Assembly (NCBI GenBank): GCA_018222805.1
Contig: JAAEZQ010000003.1
Coordinates: 203,487 to 267,486, forward strand
Direction: 5' to 3'
Source: Vibrionaceae bacterium
Lineage (GTDB): Bacteria; Pseudomonadota; Gammaproteobacteria; Enterobacterales; Vibrionaceae
Length of the DNA stretch: 64,000 nucleotides
Shown: positions 1-9,929 of the stretch, piece after piece
Layout of the letters: each line of letters starts with the position of its first letter
Numbering within the stretch: position 1 is the first letter of the stretch
Translations under genes and position numbers: made by a program
Notes under the pieces: model-generated
What the model saw: only the letters and a program-made list of their open reading frames with translations
Databases searched by the model: none
Told to the model about the DNA's origin: nothing

Positions 1-1
1 A

Positions 2-2755
2 CCTGTGGGTGGTATCGTCACCGTACCGGCGGGTATGACAGAATTTGATGTGCGCGCCGCAACCATCGGTGATGAGGTGTACGAAGGTCCAGAAGACTTC
101 AGCGTGACCGTGACCGGCGTAGGCGCAGTTCAGGGCCAAGACACGGGAACCGCGACTATTGTGGACGATGGCACGCTCGTCGATGACGACCGTCCAAACG
201 TATTTATCGTCGAACAAAGCGTAGGCGTAAATGAAGGTAATGACGCTGTATATACTGTCAGGTTATCGGCTGCGGCAGACATAGACGTGACGGTAAGGTT
301 GAACTCGTCAACAGGAGGAAGTAATACGGCGGAACCGGGTGACATCGGTGCTATCAAGGTGACATTATCTGATGGGGTAACAGTGGTGACCGCCAACAGT
401 GATGGTACGTATACTATTCCAGCAGGTGAAACTGATCTCAAATTGTTTGTACCAACCACGGACGACGATGTGTATGAAGGAGATGAAACCTTCACGGTGG
501 CAGTGCAAGGCGCTACAGGAGCACTTGGTACTGACACTGCGCTTGGCATCATCTACGACGGTGGTAACGGCCCTGGTCCTGACTCGGACGATGATCGTCC
601 AACCGTCTCAATCTCGGATGCGGGTATCATAGATGAGGGGAGCACCGCGACCTTTACCGTGTCATTGAGTAATGCTTCGGAAGGCACAGTTCAGGTGCAA
701 TTGGCCTTAAACCCAGACGAAACAGAAGTGGGTGACCTTGGCACGCTAGAATACAATACTGGCTCAGGTTGGGTTGCCGTACCTATCAGTGGCACCGTAA
801 CAGTGCCAGCGATGCTCACCGAATTTGATGTGCGTATTGCCACCAATCCTGACGACGTTTATGAGGGACCTGAGGACTTCAGTGTTACCGTGACTGGTTT
901 GGGCGCAGTGCAGGGCACCGATACTGGTCTGGCGACCATCGTTGATGATGGCACCTTAACGGACGACGATCGTCCAACTGTCTCAATCTCGGATGCAGGT
1001 ACCATTGATGAAGGTAATTTCGCTACATTTACCGTGTCATTAAGTAATGCCTCAGAAGCGTCGGTGCAGGTTCAGTTGACGCTGAATCTGGACGAAACAG
1101 AAGTGGGCGATCTTGGCACATTAGAATACAACACAGGTTCAGGTTGGGTAAGTGTTCCTGTAAGTGGCATCGTGACGGTACCGGCAGGTATGACCGAATT
1201 TGATCTACGTATCGAATCGATTGATGACGGTGTGTACGAAGGTCCGGAAGATTTCAGCGTAACAGTAACAGGCTTAGGCCCAGTGCAAGGTAGTGACACC
1301 GGTCTGGCGACCATCGTGGACAACTCACCACCAACAGCCCGTGATTTCATAATCTCTCTTACTGTCCAAGACGGTATTTTTCCAGTTCAGGATGTCGAAT
1401 TTGATGGCATAACAAGCGTTGGTGAACAGCGTGTGGAAGACCTCGAAGATGATACGGTTACTGCCAACGATGGTGATATTCTAATTCAAATCGTAGATCT
1501 TCCAGAACACGGCGAGCTCTACTATGTAGATAGTAATAACCAGGAAGTTATCATAGACGAAACCACACTGTTTCCTGAAAACACAGAGGTTAAGTACCGT
1601 CTGACTGAAGACTTCTTTGATGAGCAGAGCTTTGATTCAGCTGATCTTCTTGAAGATCAAGGGAAAGATATCTTGGTTGGTTCTTATACACCACCTAACT
1701 CGAACTTAACTTTCACTGGTGGTCAGATAACGGTCATTGGCAATAGCATCATCTTTGATTCCGACGCTCAGATCTCAGTAGATTTTGCGAACCAACAGGT
1801 TGGGTTAGTTGTTATTTCTCCTAGTGAAACGGGTAATGGTGATGAAATCAGTACTAGTGAATACATTACGCTAGAACTGGATGATGATTTATCTGCAAAC
1901 GAAGCGAAACTGAATTTAGCCAGTCTGAATGACCGCTTTAACAGTGGTGCAGCATGGTTAACGGCGTACATCTTCCTAAATGGTGCTCTTGTTGATGTCC
2001 AGCAGTTTTACTCAACTGATATTACTTATACAAGTAACCACGAAGGCTCTATCACAGTTGCATTAGCGAATGGTAGCTTTGATGAAATTAGACTGACTCC
2101 AGACACCAACAGTTCGAGTGATAAAGCAAGCTTTACCTTAGTTGGGACTGAAATTACCAGTTTTACTGACGTGAACGATGACTTTACCTATCAAGCTATC
2201 GACACTGATGGTGCGGTAAGTAACCAAGCAACGGTATCTGTTGACTTTAATAACGTCACATCTGACTCAGTATCAACGGCTGACTATAATACTCAATCGC
2301 TTACATTGACCGCGGCGGCAGATGCCGAGACCAATATCATTATGGGTGACGAGCAAGATAATGAGCTAGTCGGTACCAGCGGTGATGATATTATAATTGG
2401 TGGTTTAGGTGATGATATCTTGACTGGCGGCGAAGGTGATGACGTCTTCAAGTGGACAGAAATGAAGACTGCCACAGACACCGTTACAGACTTCGACACT
2501 GGAGATGAGCTTGATTTTTCTGACTTGTTTGAAGATGTCAGTCAGAGTGATATCTCTGTATTACTTGATGATTTAGGGTCGGGTGATTACAGCGGGCAAG
2601 TCGATGATATTAGCATCACAGTGACTGAAAGAGGCCCTAATTCAATCTTGACGATTCATAAAGGTGGTATGGACCTCGAAGTCAATTTTGACGGTGCTTC
2701 TGCGGCAGATATCGCAAATAGCTTGATTAGTAATTTGGAGCAGCTACGAGAGTAG
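2..2755 (+). CDS. Large Calx-beta / RTX repeat protein, type I secreted (C-terminal part)
   Basis: The reading frame is open at the left edge, so the start lies outside the window; about 917 residues are visible. The first ~440 residues are tandem Calx-beta-like units, recognisable by recurring DDDRPTVSISDAG, VYEGPEDFSVTVTG and GLATIVDDGT segments. A divergent ~135-residue unit is followed by near-identical units of 125 residues. Then comes a non-repetitive adhesin-like stretch, one or two RTX glycine-aspartate nonapeptides (GTSGDDIIIGGLGDDILTGG, about residues 795-815), and a C-terminal block resembling type I secretion target domains (DTVTDFDTGDELDFSDLF). Such proteins are exported by TolC-dependent ABC machines and act as calcium-binding surface adhesins or biofilm proteins. 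The surface role is inferred. A strong terminator follows within 20 bases. Confidence 0.85.
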   Translation, partial: PVGGIVTVPAGMTEFDVRAATIGDEVYEGPEDFSVTVTGVGAVQGQDTGTATIVDDGTLVDDDRPNVFIVEQSVGVNEGNDAVYTVRLSAAADIDVTVRLNSSTGGSNTAEPGDIGAIKVTLSDGVTVVTANSDGTYTIPAGETDLKLFVPTTDDDVYEGDETFTVAVQGATGALGTDTALGIIYDGGNGPGPDSDDDRPTVSISDAGIIDEGSTATFTVSLSNASEGTVQVQLALNPDETEVGDLGTLEYNTGSGWVAVPISGTVTVPAMLTEFDVRIATNPDDVYEGPEDFSVTVTGLGAVQGTDTGLATIVDDGTLTDDDRPTVSISDAGTIDEGNFATFTVSLSNASEASVQVQLTLNLDETEVGDLGTLEYNTGSGWVSVPVSGIVTVPAGMTEFDLRIESIDDGVYEGPEDFSVTVTGLGPVQGSDTGLATIVDNSPPTARDFIISLTVQDGIFPVQDVEFDGITSVGEQRVEDLEDDTVTANDGDILIQIVDLPEHGELYYVDSNNQEVIIDETTLFPENTEVKYRLTEDFFDEQSFDSADLLEDQGKDILVGSYTPPNSNLTFTGGQITVIGNSIIFDSDAQISVDFANQQVGLVVISPSETGNGDEISTSEYITLELDDDLSANEAKLNLASLNDRFNSGAAWLTAYIFLNGALVDVQQFYSTDITYTSNHEGSITVALANGSFDEIRLTPDTNSSSDKASFTLVGTEITSFTDVNDDFTYQAIDTDGAVSNQATVSVDFNNVTSDSVSTADYNTQSLTLTAAADAETNIIMGDEQDNELVGTSGDDIIIGGLGDDILTGGEGDDVFKWTEMKTATDTVTDFDTGDELDFSDLFEDVSQSDISVLLDDLGSGDYSGQVDDISITVTERGPNSILTIHKGGMDLEVNFDGASAADIANSLISNLEQLRE
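196..1330 (+). repeat. Tandem 375-bp Calx-beta coding repeats
   Basis: The same coding segment begins near 196, 601 and 976. The last two units are 375 bp (125 codons) apart and nearly identical at DNA level. The first unit is longer (about 405 bp) and divergent. The repeats encode extracellular Calx-beta modules, and copy number probably varies between strains by recombination (inference). Confidence 0.8.
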
Positions 2756-2770
2756 ATGACGTTAAGTATT

Positions 2771-2798
2771 AAAAACGGAGCGAAAGCTCCGTTTTTTT
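2771..2798 (+). terminator. Rho-independent terminator after the RTX gene
   Basis: An ACGGAGC/GCTCCGT stem with a short GAAA-type loop is followed by seven T. The A-run on the left lets it also work for rlmI on the opposite strand. Confidence 0.85.
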
Positions 2799-2821
2799 AT
2801 CCAATACTTGTATACAGAGGT

Positions 2822-4015
2822 CTAAAGGACTTTACAGGCAAAGCCTTTCAGATAGAAGCCTTCAGGGTATGCTGTGTCCGTTGGGTGGTCTGCCGCTTGT
2901 TCAAAACGCTCAACAAACTTAACTTGGCGATTTGCATCAACTGCCGCGTCTGCGATGATTTTTTGGAACAGGACTTGGTCCATTAAGCCAGAGCACGAGT
3001 AAGTAAGCAGAGTGCCACCAGGCTTTAGGATTTGCATCGCTAGCATGTTGATGTCTTTATAACCACGACACGCACCATTAAGTTGCGCTTTGCTCTCGGC
3101 GAACTTTGGTGGATCCATAATGACAACGTCAAATTTAGTACCTTGGTCACGGTACTCACGCAGCAACTTAAAGACGTCTGCATTTAAGAACACAGCACGC
3201 TTCTTAGAGATGTCGAACTCGTTCAATTCGGCGTTAAATTTAGCCGTGTCCAGAGCTGGCTGAGAAACGTCTGCGTTAATAACACGCTTCGCTCCACCTT
3301 TAAGCGCATAGAGCCCAAATCCGCCAGTATAAGAGAAGCAGTTTAGGACTTCTTTATCTTTCATGTATTTCATCGCTTGCTGACGGCTGTCGCGTTGGTC
3401 CAGATAGAAACCCGTTTTGTGGCCACCAACAATATCTACACTGATCTTGACGCCGTTTTCTTCAATAACCACAGATTTTGGTGGCTCTTCACCATGTAGA
3501 ACGCCTGTGGTTTCTTTCAAACCTTCTTTTTTACGTACCGCCACATCAGAACGCTCGTACACATTACAATCTGGGAAGCATTCTACAAGGGCATCAACAA
3601 TTGCTTGTTTGTTGTACTCTGCACCAGCGCTCAGTAGCTGACAAACGAAGAAGTTTTGGTAGCGGTCGATAGTTACGCCCGGTAAGCCGTCAGACTCTGC
3701 TGCAATTAAGCGATAGCCCGTTAATCCATCTCGCTCGATTATATCTTCGCGCAGAAGCTGTGCATCTTTAAAACGTTTAACGAAAAACGCTTTATTAATC
3801 TCTTCTTTTTCAAAACTCCAAATACGAGCTCGGATTTGAGATTCCGGTGAATATGCCGCTTTTGCTAACCATTTACCGTCGTGAGTGAATACATCAACGG
3901 TTTCGCCAAGCGCGGGTTCGCCCTCAACTTTATTGATGCCTCGGGAGAAGATCCATGGGTGCTTACGCTTAACCGATTTCTCACGACCTTTAACCAAATA
4001 GATAGCAGCTGTCAT
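2822..4015 (-). CDS. rlmI: 23S rRNA m5C1962 methyltransferase RlmI
   Basis: This is a 397-residue protein, against 396 in E. coli, with close similarity along its whole length. RlmI methylates C1962 of 23S rRNA using S-adenosylmethionine. The N-terminal ~75 residues form the PUA-like RNA-binding part ([18 protein letters not shown]). The Rossmann methyltransferase carries a SAM motif ([14 protein letters not shown]), a conserved [14 protein letters not shown] block, the catalytic-domain motif MDPPKF, and a cysteine in TYSCSG. The frame extends 21 codons further upstream. I chose the ATG at 4015 because the family alignment begins there ([14 protein letters not shown]). It is a stand-alone gene, convergent with the RTX gene. 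Confidence 0.93.
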   Translation of the reverse strand: MTAAIYLVKGREKSVKRKHPWIFSRGINKVEGEPALGETVDVFTHDGKWLAKAAYSPESQIRARIWSFEKEEINKAFFVKRFKDAQLLREDIIERDGLTGYRLIAAESDGLPGVTIDRYQNFFVCQLLSAGAEYNKQAIVDALVECFPDCNVYERSDVAVRKKEGLKETTGVLHGEEPPKSVVIEENGVKISVDIVGGHKTGFYLDQRDSRQQAMKYMKDKEVLNCFSYTGGFGLYALKGGAKRVINADVSQPALDTAKFNAELNEFDISKKRAVFLNADVFKLLREYRDQGTKFDVVIMDPPKFAESKAQLNGACRGYKDINMLAMQILKPGGTLLTYSCSGLMDQVLFQKIIADAAVDANRQVKFVERFEQAADHPTDTAYPEGFYLKGFACKVL

Positions 4016-4282
4016 TTCTTTAGCTCTTGTTGAATTTTGAAAGGGGCGTATTGTCCGGGATGTTGCTGGTAAAAGCAATAACCATTGGGATTCAGTTGGT
4101 TTTGTTTTGTGTTACGGCGTCACGCAATGGTGCGTGGATAAAATTGAGCCAACTCTATTTGAAATTTAAGTGAATGAGAGACTTATCAATCCCGCCTGTC
4201 AGATTTTCTTCCATAATTGTTCTAGAACCCACTACGCTTATGAAGGCTCGATGGGTCTATAACAGCCATTAGAAGAAGCGAA

Positions 4283-4561
4283 ATGACGATGAATCTAAAG
4301 TGTGAAAAGTATGTAGTAAAAGGTGTTGTTCAAGGCGTGGGATTTCGGTATCAAACCTCACATCAGGGATTGAAGCTAGGTTTGACTGGCTACGCTAAAA
4401 ACCTAAACAATGGTGATGTAGAAGTAGTCGCCTGTGGGACTGAAACGCAAATTGATGAGTTTACTGAGTGGTTGAAAGAGGGGCCACGGACGGCAACCGT
4501 CGAGAGCGTATCACATGAAAACGCTTCGTATAAACCATACCGCGGCTTCAAAATTTTATGA
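4283..4561 (+). CDS. yccX: Acylphosphatase
   Basis: This 92-residue enzyme hydrolyses the carboxyl-phosphate bond of acyl phosphates. The family signature [12 protein letters not shown] contains the catalytic arginine (R22). The second signature [17 protein letters not shown] holds the catalytic asparagine (N40). The length is typical for the family. The gene ends exactly where the stop codon of tusE begins on the other strand, so the two are convergent with no spacer and no separate terminator. The true start could be the ATG two codons further in. Confidence 0.92.
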   Translation: MTMNLKCEKYVVKGVVQGVGFRYQTSHQGLKLGLTGYAKNLNNGDVEVVACGTETQIDEFTEWLKEGPRTATVESVSHENASYKPYRGFKIL

Positions 4562-4891
4562 TTATAGGCATTTCGCTGGTTTAGGGAGGCCAGCCAACTT
4601 GGTCGCTTGTTTTGCAGGCCCTTTTTTGAAGAGCTTAAACAGGTATTTGCTGTTGCCTTTTTCTGGTCCGTGCGCTTTTTCCATCGCCTTAACCAACATT
4701 CTTACTGCTGGGGAGGTGTTGAACTCTTCGTAAAAGTCGCGAACAAAGTGGACGACTTCTAAATGCGCGTCGGTTAGCTCAATGCCTTCTTCTTCTGCCA
4801 ATAACTCAATCATGCCTTCTTCCCATTGAGTATGGTCCAACAAGTAACCCTGAGCATCGGTTTCAATTTCTTTGCCGTTGTAAACGAACAT
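4562..4891 (-). CDS. tusE: Sulfur relay protein TusE (DsrC family)
   Basis: This 109-residue DsrC/TusE protein has the invariant penultimate cysteine (C108, in the C-terminal KCL). In E. coli, TusE takes persulfide sulfur from the TusBCD complex and hands it to MnmA for 2-thiolation of uridine 34 in tRNA. The conserved [10 protein letters not shown] helix and the [16 protein letters not shown] segment before the C-terminal arm are present. It sits beside acylphosphatase, rlmI and yccA as in enterobacteria. Confidence 0.92.
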   Translation of the reverse strand: MFVYNGKEIETDAQGYLLDHTQWEEGMIELLAEEEGIELTDAHLEVVHFVRDFYEEFNTSPAVRMLVKAMEKAHGPEKGNSKYLFKLFKKGPAKQATKLAGLPKPAKCL

Positions 4892-5260
4892 AACGTTCTA
4901 TCCGTTAAGTAATCTTTGATGTTTATAGATTAGCGTACAGGCGTGGAACTTCTCAACTAAATAATCTCACCATTCTTCCAAGCGAAGTAAAAGCATACAA
5001 ATTCGGACTTAGACTGCTTTTTATTTGTTTATTCAAAATATTAGGTATTCATTCAGTGTGTTAGAAAATTCTCGGGATAAATACAGGTGGATTTGCATGG
5101 ATATTCATTTTTGGTTCGTTTTTTCTGCTGTTCTGACTCGTGTAAATCGGAGAGTACTGGCAGTTTCTGTTGAAATTGAGTGAGTTACAATGTTGTGCAT
5201 GCTCTGATTGAGTATTATCTTTGATGAAATTAAGTGAATAATGATGACAGGTAGTCAGTT
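4892..5260. other. AT-rich intergenic region, promoters of tusE and the 5261 gene
   Basis: 369 bases separate tusE (leftward) from the small gene at 5261 (rightward), so promoters for both must lie here. I see no clear -35/-10 pair, palindrome or repeat. A 28-codon frame from the ATG at 5098 is not supported by composition or a ribosome-binding site. Confidence 0.4.
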
Positions 5261-5635
5261 ATGTCGAAACAAAGGTATATTGAAATCAATGACAGCGTGA
5301 AATCAACTTGGTTTATAGAAAGAATTTGGCAGCTAGCAGAATCGTTGCCAGTAGAAGAGATTCCAATTGACCAAATTAATGGGCCAGATGAAGTGACATG
5401 GTTTAACGTTAATGGGCCACTACCAACGTGTCGTGAAATTGCCTTGCATTGCCAGCGAATAAACGAAGCTGATTTGTCGTATCCCGTTATTTTGACCAGC
5501 GATTATAGAGTGTTTGATGGTATGCACCGAATCGCTAAAAAGATCATGATGGGCGAACAGACTATTCAAGTAAGGCGCTTTAGGCAAAACCCTGAAGCGG
5601 ATGAAGTCGTCGAGCTAGAACTAGAGCAAGTGTAA
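5261..5635 (+). CDS. Small ParB/Srx-fold-like protein of unknown function
   Basis: This 124-residue soluble protein has no recognised family name. The middle of the sequence (VILTSDYRVFDGMHRIAKKIMMG, residues about 77-98) resembles the ParB/sulfiredoxin-type fold, where a DGxHR motif (residues 86-90) follows a beta strand and precedes a helix. In that superfamily the motif binds nucleotide phosphates. No helix-turn-helix or partner parA is present, so a partition role is unlikely. It may be a stand-alone nucleotide-binding or modifying enzyme. It is monocistronic and followed by a strong bidirectional terminator. Confidence 0.6.
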   Translation: MSKQRYIEINDSVKSTWFIERIWQLAESLPVEEIPIDQINGPDEVTWFNVNGPLPTCREIALHCQRINEADLSYPVILTSDYRVFDGMHRIAKKIMMGEQTIQVRRFRQNPEADEVVELELEQV

Positions 5636-5654
5636 TAGTAAGACGTGAACAAAC

Positions 5655-5688
5655 AAAAAGCCCGAAGGTGTGTACCTTCGGGCTTTTT
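5655..5688. terminator. Bidirectional terminator between the 5261 gene and yccA
   Basis: A 10-bp perfect stem (GCCCGAAGGT with ACCTTCGGGC) has A and T runs on its two sides, so it serves both converging genes. Confidence 0.9.
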
Positions 5689-5710
5689 AAATTCTATTCA
5701 ATCTGACTGA

Positions 5711-6373
5711 TTAGTCGTCATTCATGATGCCTAGAATGCTTAGTAGGCTGATGAAGATGTTGTAGATTGATACGTATAGCGTCACTGTCGCAGAGATGTA
5801 GTTCGTTTCACCGCCACGGATGATGCCTTGAGTCGTCATCAGAATCGCCATGGTTGAGAACACGATGAACAAGCTGCTCATTGCCAAGTGTAGAATCGTT
5901 GATTGAATGAAGATGCTTGCAATCATACCGACGACAAGGACCACAAACAGAGACAACATCAGGCCACCCATCATAGATAGGTCACGCTTAGTCGTTAATG
6001 CGTATGCTGACGCTGCCATAAATGATAGCGCCGTACCACCTAGAGCGGTCAGTACAACGTCACCCATACCTGCACCGATGTACATGTTTAGGATTGGACC
6101 AATCGTGTAACCCAAGAAACCTGTGAACAGGAAGGTGAAAACCAATCCAAGGCTGTTGTTACGGTTCTTTTCTGTTAGGAAAAGCAGACCATAGAAACCA
6201 ACCAACATAAGGATGATGCCCGGACGTGGTAGGTTAAAGGCCATCGATACGCCAGCCACAACGGCTGACCAAAGAAGCGTCATAGAAAGTAGGGCGTAAG
6301 TATTACGCAATACTTTATTGGTTTGTAGAGCACTTTCTTGTGTTGAAGTGCGGGTAAACATTGGACTGTTCAT
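5711..6373 (-). CDS. yccA: Inner-membrane Bax inhibitor-1 family protein YccA
   Basis: This 220-residue protein has seven hydrophobic segments and close similarity to E. coli YccA. Shared blocks include KVLRNTYALLS, GFLGYTIGPILN, GAGMGDVVLTALGGTAL and GGETNYISATVTLYVSIYNIFISLLSILG. In E. coli, YccA is an FtsH substrate and modulates FtsH proteolysis of SecY under translocon jamming. The conserved acidic C-terminus (MNDD) fits the BI-1 family, whose acidic residues gate calcium leak. The gene is transcribed alone. Confidence 0.92.
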   Translation of the reverse strand: MNSPMFTRTSTQESALQTNKVLRNTYALLSMTLLWSAVVAGVSMAFNLPRPGIILMLVGFYGLLFLTEKNRNNSLGLVFTFLFTGFLGYTIGPILNMYIGAGMGDVVLTALGGTALSFMAASAYALTTKRDLSMMGGLMLSLFVVLVVGMIASIFIQSTILHLAMSSLFIVFSTMAILMTTQGIIRGGETNYISATVTLYVSIYNIFISLLSILGIMNDD

Positions 6374-6566
6374 ATTCTTCCTCGATAAGAGACTTTCTTA
6401 TAAGTACATTTATGGGGTTGAAAGTTCAAAAAATCAAGCCCTAACCATGTATCGCTATGACAAAATAATAATAGAAATAAGATGTTATGTATGCGAGAAC
6501 TTGTAACACAATATTACTGCCAGAACTAGCGAATGTGATTACATTACCATAACTGACCAAGTATTG

Positions 6567-6602
6567 AAAAAGGCACTGTTCCTATTGAAGCCAGTGCCTT
6601 TT
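6567..6602. terminator. Terminator of the aap operon (also faces yccA upstream region)
   Basis: The hairpin arms AAAAGGCACTG and CAGTGCCTTTT flank a ~13-base loop just beyond the aapP stop on the minus strand. On that strand it ends in a T-run after the GC stem. Confidence 0.8.
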
Positions 6603-6622
6603 GAATGGGTTTAACGCAACAA

Positions 6623-7372
6623 TTAATGATGTAGAATTTGCGATAAGAAGTTTTGTGTACGATCAGATTGCGGGTTCTCGAAGAAGTCCTTCGGATTATT
6701 TTCTTCGATGATTTCACCAGCATCCATAAAGATCACTCGATCAGCTACCTCTTTTGCAAATCCCATCTCGTGCGTTACGCACAGCATGGTCATGCCTTCT
6801 TCTGCTAATTCAACCATAACATCCAGCACCTCACGCACCATTTCTGGGTCGAGAGCGGATGTTGGCTCGTCAAACAACATCACTCTTGGGTTCATGCACA
6901 GAGAACGAGCGATTGCGACACGTTGTTGCTGGCCACCAGAGAGTTGACCTGGGTATTTATCCGCTTGGTCAGGGATCTTAACGCGCTCCAGATACTTCAT
7001 TGCAATAGCTTCTGCTTCGTCTTTAGGCATCTTTTTAACCCAAATAGGAGCAAGCGTACAGTTCTCTAAAACCGTTAGGTGAGGGAACAGGTTGAAGTGC
7101 TGGAAACACATACCAACTTCACGACGAACAGCCTCAATGTTTTTCAAGTCTTCAGTAAGCTCGGTACCGGAAACGAAAATGTTACCTGCTTGGTGTTCTT
7201 CCAGACGGTTAATACAGCGAATCATGGTCGATTTACCTGAACCTGAAGGCCCACAAATAACGATTTTTTCACCTTTTTTAACGTTTAAGTTGATGTTTTT
7301 TAGTACGTGAAACTCACCATACCATTTGTTCATGTCCTTCAACTGGATCATGTAGTCTTGTTGTTGCGTCAT
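6623..7372 (-). CDS. aapP: Amino-acid ABC transporter ATP-binding protein (AapP/YhdZ)
   Basis: This 249-residue ATPase belongs to the polar amino-acid uptake family. Walker A is GPSGSGKST (residues 41-49), the ABC signature LSGGQ is at 144-148, and Walker B VMLFDE is at 164-169 with the D-loop SALD after it. It energises uptake by the AapQ-AapM permease pair encoded just upstream, with AapJ as the periplasmic receptor. In rhizobia this system takes up a broad range of L-amino acids, and E. coli YhdWXYZ is the closest relative. It is the last gene of the operon, 23 bases after aapM. Confidence 0.92.
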   Translation of the reverse strand: MTQQQDYMIQLKDMNKWYGEFHVLKNINLNVKKGEKIVICGPSGSGKSTMIRCINRLEEHQAGNIFVSGTELTEDLKNIEAVRREVGMCFQHFNLFPHLTVLENCTLAPIWVKKMPKDEAEAIAMKYLERVKIPDQADKYPGQLSGGQQQRVAIARSLCMNPRVMLFDEPTSALDPEMVREVLDVMVELAEEGMTMLCVTHEMGFAKEVADRVIFMDAGEIIEENNPKDFFENPQSDRTQNFLSQILHH

Positions 7373-7395
7373 AATACGTCCTTGATCTTAATGAA

Positions 7396-8493
7396 TTATC
7401 GTTTGTGACCGGTATGCAGTTTGTTTTCGAGCCATATCGAATAACGTGACATGCCGAAACAAAATACCCAAAACACTAACGCGACAAATACATAACTTTC
7501 CGTCGCAAAGCCGAGCCACTCAGGGTCGGTGTTTGCTGCTTGCCCAATGCCCAGTACGTCAAACATACCGATGATTAGTACCAGACTGGTATCTTTAAAC
7601 AGGCCGATGAAGGTATTCACGATAGAAGGAATCGTGATCTTCAGTGCCTGAGGTAAAATAATTAACCCTGTTTTCTTCCAGTAGCTTAAACCAAGCGCAT
7701 CTGCCGCTTCGTATTGCCCTTTTGGAATCGCCTGTAAGCCACCGCGAATAACCTCTGCCATGTAGGCTGCGGCAAACATCACTACACCGATAAGCGCACG
7801 GATGAGTTTGTCTGTCTCCGAACCCTCAGACATAAACAGTGGCAACATCACCGACGCCATGAACAAGACAGTGATTAGCGGTACACCACGCCATACTTCG
7901 ATGTAGACAGTACACATGCTGCGAATAATTGGCATCTCAGAGCGACGGCCTAGTGCTAAGACAACACCAATCGGTAACGAAACAACAATACCGACAAGCG
8001 CGATGATTAAGGTAACCAGTAAGCCACCCCATTTATGTGTGTCAACAACTTCGAGTCCAAACACACCACCGTATAGAAGGCCAGCAATCAGGAATGGATA
8101 AACATTGACTAAAAACAGCCAAATCCACATCCGCTTTGGTGTTTTCTCATAGGCAACAAGAGCAGTTAGGATGGCCAGCGAGATGTAAAACAGGCGAGGG
8201 CGCCATAGCTCAGCTTCCGGATAGAAACCATACATGAACTGTTCCCAACGAACACTGATAAATACCCAACACGCCCCTTCTCGGCTACATGCATCTCGTG
8301 TTGTTCCAACCCAATCAGCATTGATAAATGCCCAATCGATGATGTTCCACAAAGCAGTAAATGCTATGTAAGCGAGAATAATGGTAACAATGGAATTTAT
8401 TGGTCCATTGAACAGGTTTTTACGCATCCAACCTACCACACCGACCGTATTAGATGGCGGTGGGAGATCAGGCTGAAATTGATGTGTGCTCAT
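7396..8493 (-). CDS. aapM: Amino-acid ABC transporter permease (AapM/YhdY)
   Basis: This 365-residue inner-membrane permease is long for a His/Glu-type permease because it has an extra N-terminal membrane region of ~150 residues, as in AapM. The C-terminal transmembrane domain carries the EAA loop that docks the ATPase (EAADALGLSYWKKTGLIILPQALKITIPSI). It starts one base after the aapQ stop codon, which suggests translational coupling. Confidence 0.92.
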   Translation of the reverse strand: MSTHQFQPDLPPPSNTVGVVGWMRKNLFNGPINSIVTIILAYIAFTALWNIIDWAFINADWVGTTRDACSREGACWVFISVRWEQFMYGFYPEAELWRPRLFYISLAILTALVAYEKTPKRMWIWLFLVNVYPFLIAGLLYGGVFGLEVVDTHKWGGLLVTLIIALVGIVVSLPIGVVLALGRRSEMPIIRSMCTVYIEVWRGVPLITVLFMASVMLPLFMSEGSETDKLIRALIGVVMFAAAYMAEVIRGGLQAIPKGQYEAADALGLSYWKKTGLIILPQALKITIPSIVNTFIGLFKDTSLVLIIGMFDVLGIGQAANTDPEWLGFATESYVFVALVFWVFCFGMSRYSIWLENKLHTGHKR

Positions 8494-8494
8494 A

Positions 8495-9700
8495 TTATCT
8501 CTCCACCAGTGCTACTTTACGGTTGTATAGGTTCATTAACGCGGAAGTAATCAAACTTAACGCTAAGTAAACGCCCATTGTCATCGCGATAATCTCAATG
8601 GCTTGTCCGGTCTGGTTTAGCGTTGTGCCAGCAAACACAGACACGAGATCTGGATAGCCTATTGCCATTGCCAATGAAGAGTTTTTGGTTAAGTTCAAAT
8701 ATTGACTGGTTAATGGAGGAATGATGATTCGTAAAGCTTGGGGAATGACCACAAGTTTTAGCGTTTTGGCTCGCGGCAGGCCCAGTGACATTGCCGCTTC
8801 GGTTTGACCATGGCTTACGGCATTGATACCAGAACGAACTATCTCTGCGATAAATGCAGCGGTATAAACACTCAAAGCGATCAGAAGAGCTGCAAGTTCA
8901 GGAATAATACTGATCCCACCTTGGAAGTTAAAACCTTTCAAAGCCGGGTATTCAAGAGAGATAGGCATACCAACAAGGAAATAGACAACCAAAGGTAAAC
9001 AAACAACTAAACCCAGAGCAATCCTCCCCATTGGTGTCTGTTGACCAGTCAGGCGCTGTTTGTTCTTAGCCCATATTGAGATGAAAAGAGTGGCAATTAG
9101 CCCGATAATAAACGCTGCAATGACAAAACTACTGCCGTTTTCCAATATTGGAGCAGGGAGATAAAGTCCTCTAACGTTCAAGAAGATAGCTTCGCCAAGG
9201 CTGATACTTTGTCTTGCTGAAGGTAGTGCCTGCAAAACGGCGAAATACCAAAAGAAGATTTGAAGAAGAAGGGGGATATTTCGAAACGTCTCAATGTATA
9301 CCGCAGCTAAGCGGCTTACTAGCCAGTTAGACGAGAGACGAGCAATACCCATTGTAAAGCCAATTACAGTGGCCAGGATAATACCCAAAACTGAGACCAG
9401 TGCGGTGTTCAGTAAACCAATGACAAAGGTTCTGCCATAAGAATAGGTTTCATTATAATCGATCAGCGTAAGCCCTATACCAAACCCCGCTTCTTGATTA
9501 AGAAAATCAAAACCAGTTGCAATGCCACGGGCATCTAAGTTGTTAAGAGCGTTATTTACAATGGTATAAAAGAAAAATACTAATGCAGCTACGGCAATAA
9601 TCTGAAAAATAGCAGAACGAAAAGCAGGGTTATAAATCAGGCTTTTACTTCCACTTGGTTTGGACATCGTACTTAGCGATGCATCTTTAGTCGGTTCCAT
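8495..9700 (-). CDS. aapQ: Amino-acid ABC transporter permease (AapQ/YhdX)
   Basis: This 401-residue permease is the partner of AapM. Characteristic segments are the N-terminal helix (FFFYTIVNNALNNLDARGIATGFDFL), a long periplasmic part, and the EAA loop (EAAMSLGLPRAKTLKLVVIPQALRIIIPPLTSQYLNL). The ATG at 9700 is followed by ~30 polar residues before the first helix. An in-frame Met at residue 13 is an alternative start. A 229-base gap with a terminator-like hairpin separates it from aapJ. Confidence 0.9.
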   Translation of the reverse strand: MEPTKDASLSTMSKPSGSKSLIYNPAFRSAIFQIIAVAALVFFFYTIVNNALNNLDARGIATGFDFLNQEAGFGIGLTLIDYNETYSYGRTFVIGLLNTALVSVLGIILATVIGFTMGIARLSSNWLVSRLAAVYIETFRNIPLLLQIFFWYFAVLQALPSARQSISLGEAIFLNVRGLYLPAPILENGSSFVIAAFIIGLIATLFISIWAKNKQRLTGQQTPMGRIALGLVVCLPLVVYFLVGMPISLEYPALKGFNFQGGISIIPELAALLIALSVYTAAFIAEIVRSGINAVSHGQTEAAMSLGLPRAKTLKLVVIPQALRIIIPPLTSQYLNLTKNSSLAMAIGYPDLVSVFAGTTLNQTGQAIEIIAMTMGVYLALSLITSALMNLYNRKVALVER

Positions 9701-9892
9701 ACAGCGTTAACCTCAAACCTTAGTTATAGATATCAGTCTGTATGAGTAAGTACTTGTTGCTATGAGCTAAGTCTTGAGCTCCGGCACTTTATAGATCATT
9801 AGCGTTAAATTTTTTGCCAAAATCCATTTCGTACTGAGCGTCGCTTTCACCAGCTAATGAGCATTCCTTACTCATCCAGATCAATAGTCACG

Positions 9893-9917
9893 AAAAAGGG
9901 CGACGTAGAGCCGCCCT
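9893..9917 (-). terminator. Intercistronic hairpin between aapJ and aapQ
   Basis: Read on the minus strand, an AGGGCG/CGCCCT stem with a 9-base loop is followed by TTTTT, immediately after the aapJ stop. Such leaky terminators commonly let binding-protein mRNA exceed permease mRNA. The attenuation role is inferred. Confidence 0.7.
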
Positions 9918-9929
9918 AAGTACTCGTTT

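Noticed and set aside
196..1330. CRISPR-like repeat array
   Set aside because: The repeats are long, coding and contiguous without spacers. They encode Calx-beta domains.
2756..2986. 76-codon ORF after the RTX gene
   Set aside because: It runs through the terminator and the 3' end of rlmI on the other strand.
5098..5184. 28-codon ORF upstream of the 5261 gene
   Set aside because: No ribosome-binding site and no conserved features.
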